Positions 1 through 5,358 of a stretch of 7,422 bases of DNA are shown here, one piece after another (position 1 is the first letter of the stretch; the number at the start of each line of letters is the position of its first letter). The DNA lies in assembly GCA_003552885.1 (NCBI GenBank), contig PUPA01000155.1, positions 1 through 7,422 on the forward strand. The letters run 5' to 3'. This stretch comes from Natrialbaceae archaeon. Lineage in GTDB: Archaea; Halobacteriota; Halobacteria; Halobacteriales; Natrialbaceae. The position numbers were made by a program, and so were the translations under genes. The notes beneath the pieces are model-generated. The model worked only from the letters and a program-made list of their open reading frames with translations. It was not told the origin of the DNA and searched no databases.

Positions 1-5
1 CAGCG

Positions 6-69
6 GGGGAGCCCCCACCGTTCGAGTGTCGCCGGCCGGGGAGCCCTCGCCGTCCGAGCGTTGCCGGCC
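6..69. repeat. Two tandem copies of a 32-base GC-rich unit
   Basis: Bases 6-37 and 38-69 are two adjacent copies of the same 32-base unit. Each begins GGGGAGCCC and ends GCCGGCC, and by eye they agree at 27 of 32 positions. A possible third start (GGGACCC) follows at 70. The array sits immediately upstream of the promoter of the small Cys/His protein and may continue beyond the left window edge. No function can be assigned. It could be regulatory, or the remains of a repetitive coding or intergenic tract whose other part lies outside. Confidence 0.7.
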
Positions 70-83
70 GGGACCCGACACCC

Positions 84-93
84 AAACGTATTC
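84..93 (+). promoter_or_regulatory. Putative TATA element of the small Cys/His protein gene
   Basis: The sequence AAACGTATTC is an A/T-richer island in very GC-rich DNA. Its centre lies about 30 bases before the ATG at 119. In haloarchaea a TATA box about 27 bases before the transcription start, with that start at or just before the ATG, is usual for leaderless genes. No Shine-Dalgarno sequence precedes the ATG, which agrees with a leaderless transcript. The element is weak by sequence alone. Confidence 0.4.
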
Positions 94-118
94 CTCACCC
101 CCCACCATTGGGGCGGGC

Positions 119-304
119 ATGAGCTGTCCACACCTGTCCTACCGGACCGAGGACGACGAGCACTCTTTCGACACCGAACGGGCCTACTGCGCGGTGATCG
201 AGGGGTTCGTCTCGCCGATGCGCGCTGATATCTGCAACGACCGGGAGGAGCTCTCCCACGAGGAACACTGTGAGTTCTATCGCGAGGCCGCGGACGCGGA
301 GTGA
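119..304 (+). CDS. Small Cys/His-rich haloarchaeal protein of unknown function
   Basis: This 61-residue acidic protein has four cysteines (C3, C24, C39, C51) and several histidines (H5, H15, H47, H50), enough for a small metal (probably zinc) site. The motifs CPH near the start, FVSPMRADICNDR at 30-42 and HEEHCEFY at 47-54 look like real constrained sequence rather than a shadow ORF, and I believe similar small proteins are common in haloarchaea. The ATG at 119 was chosen over the in-frame ATG at 26. The upstream part reads through the 32-base repeats, is Pro/Ser-rich, and would place the TATA-like element inside the gene. The gene converges on the HMG-CoA-synthase-like gene with 27 bases between stops. 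There is no signal peptide or membrane segment. Function is unknown; zinc binding is inferred only from the Cys/His content. Confidence 0.75.
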   Translation: MSCPHLSYRTEDDEHSFDTERAYCAVIEGFVSPMRADICNDREELSHEEHCEFYREAADAE

Positions 305-331
305 TCGACCGGCCCCTCCATCCAGGCCGGC

Positions 332-1741
332 TCACTCGGCCGGTCTGATCTTGAACCCGTACCGGGTCACGCCCTCCTGGGTGTAGATCCGGCGTATCGT
401 CGCCTCGACGCGGTCGCCGACCGCGAAGGCGTCGGCTTCGGCGTCGGTCCCCATCGCGGGGGCGCTGACGGTTTCGCCGCCCTCGTCCTCGAAGGCGACG
501 ATCGCCGCCGCGTAGTCGCCGGCTCTGGACTGCAGGTCCGAAAACTCCGGTGGCGCCCCGCCCTGGGAGATCGTCGTGACCGCCTCGATCGTTCCCTCGC
601 CGGTGAGCGTCGTCGGTTCGAACGGCTCCCGGGAGCCACACGCCGGACAGGCGCCCTCCGGGGGAAAGGCGAGGGCCCCACAGTCCGGACACCGGCCGGC
701 CTCGAGCCGGTAGCGCTGGGGGATCGATCGCCGCCAGGTCGGGACGCTGACGTACGCGCCCCCGCCCGACGGCGGGCCGGCGGTGACGACCCCGCGCTGG
801 CGCAGGTACTCGGCGTAGCCGAGAGGGTCGTCGCCGTCGAGGGCGAGGGCCGTCGACACCGGGCCGTCGACTTCGACGACGAGCGCGTCCGCGCCGGCGC
901 CGCTCCCGTAGGCGACCGCCAGGATCGAGCCGTGGCCGTCGGCGAGCGCCCGCGCGAGCGTGACGGGGACGCTCGCCGCCCCGAGGTCGCCGAGCTCGTG
1001 GACCGTCGCGACCGACGCGATCGTTTCGGCGTCGACGCCGAGGTCGCCGGCGGCCCGGTAGGGGAGCTTGCCGTCCGGCGCCTGGATCGCGACCGCGTCG
1101 GGGTCGACCGAGAGCCCGTCGACGGCGGCGCCGACCGTCTCCCTGAACGCCCGCCGGTCATAGCGGGTGACGCCGAGCCCGTCGGTCGTCGACTCGCCGG
1201 TCCCGCGAAAGCGGCTGCCGGGGTACGGGCTCGCGTGCTCGGCGACGTCGACGATCCGTGCCGGACCGTCGGCCTCGAGGACGAACGCGGCCGCCCCGGC
1301 GCCGGCCGCGTGATCGATCTCGCCGTCGGGCTCGCCCCTCGGCGCGTCGGCGGCGACGACGAGCGCCCGGGAGATGCCACCCGCCAGCGCGTCGGCCGCG
1401 GCGACGATCCCCCGCGTCCCGGCGCGGGTGCTCCCCGTGAGGACGTGTCGGCCGACGTCCTCGGGGAGGTCGAGCATGGCCCCGAGCCGGGCGGTCAGGT
1501 CCTCCTCGGCCATCGGCGGCGTCGTGGAGGCGAACGCGAGCCAGTCGACGGCCCCGACGTTGGCCGCCTCGAGCGCGCGGGTCGCCGCCTCGTAGCCCAT
1601 CGTGAGCTGATCCTCGTCCGCAGCCGGGACCACCTTCCCGTTCACGCCGGCGGCGTCGAACCGGCCCCAGGCCTCCTCGAACGCCTCCGCGGAGATCCGA
1701 AACCGGGGGGCGTACGCGCCGACGCCGACGATCGCGCTCAT
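332..1741 (-). CDS. HMG-CoA-synthase-like (thiolase-fold) protein fused to DUF35 zinc-ribbon/OB domain; active-site residues substituted
   Basis: The protein has 469 residues. Residues 1 to about 295 resemble archaeal HMG-CoA synthase: an N-terminal GVGAYAPRFRI stretch, STRAGT at 104-109, APDGKLPYRAA at 221-231 and YGSGAGADAL at 278-287. After a linker, residues about 335-469 form a DUF35-type domain with a rubredoxin-like zinc ribbon (C351, C354, C365, C368) and then an OB-fold. Compared from memory with methanogen HMG-CoA synthases, the catalytic Glu of the SES motif is Thr73, the nucleophilic Cys of the ACKAGT motif is Thr105, and the His of FHQPNGKFP is Gln220. Normal synthase chemistry is therefore unlikely; a structural or CoA-binding role is inferred. 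In methanogens, thiolase, HMG-CoA synthase and DUF35 are separate proteins in one complex; here the last two are fused. The ATG overlaps the thiolase stop by 4 bases and has a strong Shine-Dalgarno sequence, so the two are probably co-translated. Automatic pipelines may call it HMG-CoA synthase; I would not. Confidence 0.88.
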   Translation of the reverse strand: MSAIVGVGAYAPRFRISAEAFEEAWGRFDAAGVNGKVVPAADEDQLTMGYEAATRALEAANVGAVDWLAFASTTPPMAEEDLTARLGAMLDLPEDVGRHVLTGSTRAGTRGIVAAADALAGGISRALVVAADAPRGEPDGEIDHAAGAGAAAFVLEADGPARIVDVAEHASPYPGSRFRGTGESTTDGLGVTRYDRRAFRETVGAAVDGLSVDPDAVAIQAPDGKLPYRAAGDLGVDAETIASVATVHELGDLGAASVPVTLARALADGHGSILAVAYGSGAGADALVVEVDGPVSTALALDGDDPLGYAEYLRQRGVVTAGPPSGGGAYVSVPTWRRSIPQRYRLEAGRCPDCGALAFPPEGACPACGSREPFEPTTLTGEGTIEAVTTISQGGAPPEFSDLQSRAGDYAAAIVAFEDEGGETVSAPAMGTDAEADAFAVGDRVEATIRRIYTQEGVTRYGFKIRPAE

Positions 1742-2922
1742 CGGGCCACCTCCTCGATCGGCTGGCGTTCGAAGACGTGGACGACCGCCGCCCCGCCGCT
1801 GCCGCCGACGTTGTGGGTCAGCCCGCAGCGGGGGTCCGGAAGCTGGCGATCCCCGGCGTCGCCGGAGAGCTGTTTGTAGGCTTCGACGATCTGGCCGGCG
1901 CCGGTCGCCCCGATGGGGTGGCCCTTCGATTTGAGCCCGCCGGAGGTGTTCACCGGGAGCCGGCCGTCGGGTCCGGTCGCCCCCGAGGCGACGAACTCGC
2001 CGGCCTCCCCGCGCTCACAGAAGCCGAGGTCCTCGTAGGCCAGCAACTCGGCGATCGCAAAGCAGTCGTGGACCTCCGCGAAGTCGAGCTCGTCGGGGCC
2101 GACGCCGGCTTCCTCGTAGGCCGACTCGCCGGCCCGTTCGGAGGCCGGGACGGTGGTGTACTCCTCGCGCTGGAAGAGCCCGACGCGGTCGCTGCCGGCG
2201 CCGACGCCCGCGATCCGGATCGGCTCGTCGGTGTACGCGTCGACGACGTCCTCGCTCGCGACGATCGTACACGCCGCGCCGTCGGAGGTCGGACAGCAGT
2301 GATAGAGGTTCAGCGGGTCGGCGACGACGGGCGCCGCCATCGCGTCCTCGAGTGTGCACTCGAAGCCGAGCTGTGCGTGGGGGTTTTTCGCCCCGTTGGC
2401 GTGGTTTTTCACCGCGACGTGAGAGAGCTGCTCGCGGGTGGTGCCGTAGCGGTCCATGTGCGCGCTGGCCATCTGGGCGTACACCCCGGAGAAGGTCGTC
2501 CCGGAGAGTCGCTCCCACTCGGTCTCACCCGAGACTCCGAGCCAGTACTTCGTCGCGTCCGAGCTCGTATCGGACATGACCTCGAAACCGCCCGCGAGGA
2601 CGACGTCGGCCATCCCCGAACGGACGGCCGCGACCGCCTGTCTGACCGCGTAGCCGCTCGCGGCACAGGCGTTCTCGACCCGCGTACACGGGACGCCGTC
2701 GAGTCCGACGTGTTCGGTCACCGCCGGTCCGGGGAGGCCGAGCTGTCGGCCGCCGACTCCGAGGGTGCCGACGAACGCCTCGTCGATCGCTCCCGGCTCC
2801 AGCCCCTTCGGTACGCTCCCGACGGCGGCGTCGAACGCCGTCGAGAACAGCGACCGGTAGCTCTCCGCCGGGAACGCCCCGTAGTCGGACTGGCCCGCGC
2901 CGATGAGGTACGCGTCTCGCAT
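1738..2922 (-). CDS. Thiolase family protein (archaeal/SCP2-like acetyl-CoA acetyltransferase type)
   Basis: This 394-residue thiolase has a complete set of expected active-site elements: nucleophilic C86 in ENACAASG, H285 in HDCF (the NEAF-like position), H335 in GGLKSKGHPIGATG, and the terminal loop CGLTHNVGGSGG at 366-377. The HDCF and THN-GG forms are typical of the archaeal/SCP2-like branch rather than bacterial biosynthetic thiolases. The expected reaction is reversible thiolytic cleavage or Claisen condensation of 3-oxoacyl-CoA in the cytoplasm; the chain-length or substrate preference is not visible. The ATG at 2922 gives a normal family length and begins directly with the conserved beta strand (MRDAYLIGAG). 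The in-frame ATG at 2982 would add 20 non-conserved residues and lie upstream of the likely TATA box. The stop overlaps the downstream fusion gene, arguing for a complex with that protein. By analogy with actinobacterial Ltp2/DUF35 pairs, a retro-aldolase role is possible, but the intact Cys/His set favours a true thiolase. Confidence 0.9.
   Translation of the reverse strand: MRDAYLIGAGQSDYGAFPAESYRSLFSTAFDAAVGSVPKGLEPGAIDEAFVGTLGVGGRQLGLPGPAVTEHVGLDGVPCTRVENACAASGYAVRQAVAAVRSGMADVVLAGGFEVMSDTSSDATKYWLGVSGETEWERLSGTTFSGVYAQMASAHMDRYGTTREQLSHVAVKNHANGAKNPHAQLGFECTLEDAMAAPVVADPLNLYHCCPTSDGAACTIVASEDVVDAYTDEPIRIAGVGAGSDRVGLFQREEYTTVPASERAGESAYEEAGVGPDELDFAEVHDCFAIAELLAYEDLGFCERGEAGEFVASGATGPDGRLPVNTSGGLKSKGHPIGATGAGQIVEAYKQLSGDAGDRQLPDPRCGLTHNVGGSGGAAVVHVFERQPIEEVAR
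1747..1753 (-). promoter_or_regulatory. Strong Shine-Dalgarno inside the thiolase 3' end
   Basis: Read on the minus strand this is GGAGGTG, a full match to the archaeal 16S anti-Shine-Dalgarno sequence, five bases before the ATG at 1741. It lies in the last codons of the thiolase. With the ATGA stop/start overlap it indicates translation of the fusion protein from the thiolase mRNA and roughly matched amounts of both proteins. Confidence 0.75.
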
Positions 2923-2945
2923 ACCACCAGGCTGCCCTCCCGACC

Positions 2946-2957
2946 GGCATAAGTACA
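2946..2957 (-). promoter_or_regulatory. Putative TATA box of the thiolase-fusion operon
   Basis: On the minus strand the sequence reads TGTACTTATGCC. Its centre is about 29 bases before the thiolase ATG at 2922, the spacing expected for a leaderless or nearly leaderless haloarchaeal transcript. A GGAGGG lies 12 bases before the ATG, rather far for a Shine-Dalgarno sequence. The promoter suggests that thiolase and fusion protein can be transcribed independently of the upstream acyl-CoA dehydrogenase. Confidence 0.5.
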
Positions 2958-3039
2958 CCGCTGTGTCACGGCTGGAGCTCACGGGCGATCGGCGGCGGCG
3001 AGGATCGCGAGCCCGGGTACGATCTGGAGTACGTCTGAG

Positions 3040-3122
3040 CGTCCGGACGCCGACGACCGGCCGGACGCTGACCGGCCGACGACCGAACTCCGACGACCGA
3101 TCGGACGCCGACTATCGACCGG
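3040..3122. repeat. Degenerate short-repeat tract between acyl-CoA dehydrogenase and thiolase genes
   Basis: Two short words alternate here. CGGACGCYGAC occurs at 3044, 3062 and 3102, and CGACGACCG occurs at 3051, 3078 and 3091. The tract also contains the 10-base palindrome CGTCCGGACG at 3040-3049 and overlapping GACCGGCC words. It lies just after the acyl-CoA dehydrogenase stop in the minus-strand direction and before the thiolase promoter. There is no poly-T run, so it is not an obvious terminator. It could be simple-sequence drift in GC-rich DNA, a cluster of regulator sites, or a decayed repeat. Confidence 0.5.
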
Positions 3123-3126
3123 TGGC

Positions 3127-4263
3127 TCACCCCAGCGTCGGCAGCCCGTTCCGTTTCAGGGCGGCGGCGATCTGGTTTCTCTGGATCTCGTCGGTGCCGG
3201 CGGCGAGTCGCCGACCCCGGGCGGCCCGGTAGAGGTACTCGAGCGGGTGGCCCCGCTGGTAGCCGTTCGCGCCGTGGACCTGGAGGGCCTCGCTGACGAC
3301 CCGTTCTACGGTCTCGCTCGCGTACAGCTTCGCCATGGCGGCGTCCATCCGCCCCGGCGGCTGACCCCCTTCGTTGGCCCGGATCGCGGCCCGGTGGGTG
3401 AGCGAACGGGCGGCCTCGAGCCGGGTCACCGCGTCGGCGAGCTTCCACTCGATCCCCTGGAACTCCCCGATCGGCCGGTCGAACTGGCGGCGGTCGCCGG
3501 CGTACTCTACGGCCTTCTCCAGTGCACACCGGCCGATCGCGTTCGCGAGGGTGGCGCTTCCCAGCCGCTCCCAGTTGAGCGCCTGGAGCTGGCGTTTGAA
3601 GCCGTCTCCGCCGCGGGTGACCACGTTCTCCGCGGGGACGTGGACCTCCTCCATCACGAAGTGGGTCTGGTGGTGGCCGGCCATGTTCTCGTAGTGGTGT
3701 TGGATCTCGACGCCGTCCCAGTCGAACTCGACGATCACCGAGCCCAGGCCTTCGGGAAACCGTGCCCAGACGAGCACCGCCCGGGAGTGTTCGACGTTGC
3801 TCACCCAGGTCTTCTCGCCGTCGACGTACAGCTCGCCATCCACTTCCTCGACCGTCGTGTTCATCGCGGCGACGTCCGAGCCCGCTTCTGGTTCGGAGAT
3901 ACCGATCGCGACGCTTCCCTCCCCGTCGATCACCGGCGGCAGGTACCGCTCTTTGGCCGCCTCGGTGGCGAGCATCTCGATCGTCCGCGGGGCGACCATC
4001 TGCTGGTTGTAGAGGTACTCGGCGGTGTCCGGGCAGATCCGCCCGACGGCCTCGATGGTGAGCATCGCGTCGGACTCCGTCATCCCCTCGCCGCCGTACT
4101 CCTCGGGGAAGTTGACCCCAAGAAAGCCCCGGTCGGCGAGCAGTTCGACGTTCTCCCACGGCGGCTCGCCGTCCCAGGTGAACGCCTTCTCGGCGAACTC
4201 GCGTTCGGCGAGCTCCTCCAGCGACGAGACGAGCAACTCCTGTTCGGGGCTGAGCGACAGCAT
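3127..4263 (-). CDS. Acyl-CoA dehydrogenase family protein (FAD-dependent), IVD-like catalytic position
   Basis: At 378 residues this has the normal size for the family. Visible elements, in order, are an N-terminal helical domain (about 1-115), the FAD/substrate beta domain with ISEPEAGSD at 122-130 and GEKTWVSN at 149-156, and a C-terminal helical domain with RRQFDRPIGEFQG at 258-270, QVHGANGY at 328-335 and AGTDEIQRN at 355-363. The family oxidises acyl-CoA to enoyl-CoA and passes electrons to ETF. At the medium-chain enzyme's catalytic Glu position there is Ala355 (AAGT instead of YEGT). E232 in LNWER aligns with the isovaleryl-CoA dehydrogenase base, so the enzyme is probably active with the base on that helix and may favour branched or bulky acyl-CoAs. 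The ATG at 4263 starts directly at the conserved LSPEQELL helix; longer in-frame extensions are Arg-rich and non-conserved. The gene lies upstream of the thiolase operon on the same strand, 204 bases apart. Confidence 0.9.
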   Translation of the reverse strand: MLSLSPEQELLVSSLEELAEREFAEKAFTWDGEPPWENVELLADRGFLGVNFPEEYGGEGMTESDAMLTIEAVGRICPDTAEYLYNQQMVAPRTIEMLATEAAKERYLPPVIDGEGSVAIGISEPEAGSDVAAMNTTVEEVDGELYVDGEKTWVSNVEHSRAVLVWARFPEGLGSVIVEFDWDGVEIQHHYENMAGHHQTHFVMEEVHVPAENVVTRGGDGFKRQLQALNWERLGSATLANAIGRCALEKAVEYAGDRRQFDRPIGEFQGIEWKLADAVTRLEAARSLTHRAAIRANEGGQPPGRMDAAMAKLYASETVERVVSEALQVHGANGYQRGHPLEYLYRAARGRRLAAGTDEIQRNQIAAALKRNGLPTLG

Positions 4264-4285
4264 GGTAACCCCTGTCGGGCACGAC

Positions 4286-4298
4286 GGTATCAATCTAT
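4286..4298 (-). promoter_or_regulatory. Putative TATA element of the acyl-CoA dehydrogenase gene
   Basis: Read on the minus strand, ATAGATTGATACC is the most A/T-rich stretch near the start. Its centre lies about 29 bases before the ATG at 4263. No Shine-Dalgarno sequence is seen directly before that ATG, consistent with a leaderless mRNA. Confidence 0.45.
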
Positions 4299-4357
4299 CG
4301 TGACGGACACCACCCGGGGCTCGTGGACGTCGCCGTCCTCCGGCGTGTGCCGTGACC

Positions 4358-4369
4358 CACAACGTTTTC
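4358..4369 (+). promoter_or_regulatory. Candidate promoter element upstream of the aldolase
   Basis: CACAACGTTTTC is an A/T-richer word. A start site about 27 bases downstream would fall near 4393, giving the aldolase a leader of roughly 175 bases, or making the small open frame at 4396 nearly leaderless. The T-run is a poor TATA match, so confidence is low. Confidence 0.25.
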
Positions 4370-4554
4370 CCGCCCGCTCGGGAACCCACGCCACGATGTA
4401 CACGCCCCGTCGTGTCCGGAAGACGAGTTCGAACGGCTCCGTAACGCGTCGAGACACGTCGCGGACGTCGGCGAGCCGAGACGGTCGGACGCCGGTCGCG
4501 CCCGCGACCCCGTCCGGTCAACCGCGCCGCAAGCCGGCGGCTCCCGGACCGAAC

Positions 4555-4562
4555 GGAGGGGG
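4555..4562 (+). promoter_or_regulatory. Shine-Dalgarno sequence of the aldolase gene
   Basis: GGAGGGGG complements the 16S rRNA 3' end. The GGAGG core ends nine bases before the ATG at 4569. It supports this start, and it implies that the aldolase mRNA carries a 5' leader, unlike the probably leaderless neighbours. Confidence 0.65.
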
Positions 4563-4568
4563 ACGACG

Positions 4569-5339
4569 ATGACCGACGGTCCGTTCCGATCGGCCTTCCT
4601 CGCCGGGGAGGCACTCGGCACCTGGATCTCGATCGGCCACCCGGCCGTCGTCGAGGCGGCCGGTCGGGCCGGCTTCGACTTCGTCGTCGTCGACACCGAA
4701 CACACGACGATGAGCCTCGAGACCGTCGCGGACCTCGTCCGGACGGCGGACGGGATCGACGGGCTCGGCGTTCTCGTCCGTCCGGCCTGGAACGATCCGG
4801 TGCGGATAAAACGGATCCTCGACGTCGGCGTCGACGGGATCCTCGTGCCGATGATCGACACCCCGGAAGACGCCCGCGAGCTCGTCGCGGCGACCAGATA
4901 TCCCCCCGACGGGATCCGGGGTGTCGCCGGCGGTCGGGCCGCCGGCTACGGCGAGGAGTTCCACGAGTACGTGACCGAGGGCCACCACGAGCTGCTCGCG
5001 ATCGCCCAGATCGAGACGGCGACGGGGGTCGAGAACGCAGACGAGATCGCTGCCGTCGACGGCATCGACTCGCTTTTCGTCGGCCCCGCGGACCTCTCGG
5101 CGTCCCTCGGCGTCTTCGGCCGGTGGGAGTCCCCGGAGCTCCGGGAGGCGATGGGACGCGTGATCGAGGCGGGGTCGACGGCCGGAGCGCCCGTGGGGAC
5201 GCTCGTCGTCCGCGGGGAAGACGTCGCCGACCGGGCCGAGATCGGATTCGACTACCAGATCGCCGGCAAGGACACGACGACGCTGATCGAAACCGGCCGA
5301 CGGATCGTCGAGACTTACGGGGAGGTCGGCAGCCGGTAG
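4569..5339 (+). CDS. HpcH/HpaI family class II pyruvate-type aldolase
   Basis: This 256-residue protein matches the size and motif order of metal-dependent HpaI-type aldolases (4-hydroxy-2-oxoheptanedioate, 2-dehydro-3-deoxyglucarate and KDR aldolases). It has H45 in DTEHTTMSLE, R71 in VLVRPAW, metal ligand E149 in QIET, and metal ligand D175 in FVGPADLSASLG. These positions coincide with those of the E. coli enzyme as I recall them. The family reversibly splits 4-hydroxy-2-oxo acids into pyruvate (or a related 2-oxo acid) and an aldehyde, using a divalent metal in a TIM barrel, in the cytoplasm. The specific substrate cannot be read from the sequence. The ATG at 4569 is supported by a Shine-Dalgarno sequence. 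The gene is divergent from the acyl-CoA dehydrogenase and converges with the ThDP enzyme, only 19 bases between stops. It is less likely to be a citrate lyase beta/malyl-CoA lyase-type member, which is usually longer. Confidence 0.9.
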   Translation: MTDGPFRSAFLAGEALGTWISIGHPAVVEAAGRAGFDFVVVDTEHTTMSLETVADLVRTADGIDGLGVLVRPAWNDPVRIKRILDVGVDGILVPMIDTPEDARELVAATRYPPDGIRGVAGGRAAGYGEEFHEYVTEGHHELLAIAQIETATGVENADEIAAVDGIDSLFVGPADLSASLGVFGRWESPELREAMGRVIEAGSTAGAPVGTLVVRGEDVADRAEIGFDYQIAGKDTTTLIETGRRIVETYGEVGSR

Positions 5340-5358
5340 CGGGCGAGCGCTCGGTCCG

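Larger units (their letters stand above)
4264..4568. other. Divergent intergenic region between acyl-CoA dehydrogenase and aldolase genes
   Basis: These 305 bases hold the minus-strand promoter of the acyl-CoA dehydrogenase at the left, a candidate plus-strand promoter around 4360, and a long leader to the aldolase with a Shine-Dalgarno sequence at its right end. A 58-codon open frame (4396-4572, +) fills most of the leader. Its predicted product is very basic and Arg/Pro/Ser/Thr-rich, unlike typical haloarchaeal proteins, so I do not call it a gene (see findings). No RNA gene, mobile element or clear operator was recognised. Confidence 0.6.

Noticed and set aside
332..1741. Calling this gene a functional HMG-CoA synthase of the mevalonate pathway
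   Set aside because: The catalytic Glu, Cys and His positions appear substituted, and haloarchaea are known to use a bacterial/eukaryotic-type HMG-CoA synthase for this step.
932..1879. Long plus-strand open frame (315 codons) opposite the HMGCS-like and thiolase genes
   Set aside because: It is antisense to two well-supported genes, has Arg/Asp/Gly-rich low-complexity composition and no recognisable motif. Such shadow frames are expected in very GC-rich haloarchaeal DNA.
1777..2952. Plus-strand open frame of 391 codons opposite the thiolase
   Set aside because: It mirrors the thiolase codons almost exactly and has no conserved motif; the thiolase strand has catalytic residues in order.
2923..2982. 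20-residue N-terminal extension of the thiolase
   Set aside because: It spans the probable TATA element and does not resemble thiolase N-termini.
2966..4282. Minus-strand frame of 438 codons overlapping the acyl-CoA dehydrogenase
   Set aside because: It is an out-of-frame shadow with extreme Arg content. The other frame has all acyl-CoA dehydrogenase signatures.
3247..4572. Plus-strand frame of 441 codons opposite the acyl-CoA dehydrogenase and through the intergenic region
   Set aside because: It is mostly an antisense shadow. Only its last 58 codons lie outside the dehydrogenase, and these are treated as a low-confidence leader ORF.
4264..4614. N-terminal extension of the acyl-CoA dehydrogenase to an upstream ATG
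   Set aside because: The extension is Arg/Pro-rich, overlaps the aldolase start and the likely TATA box, and precedes a start that already fits the family.
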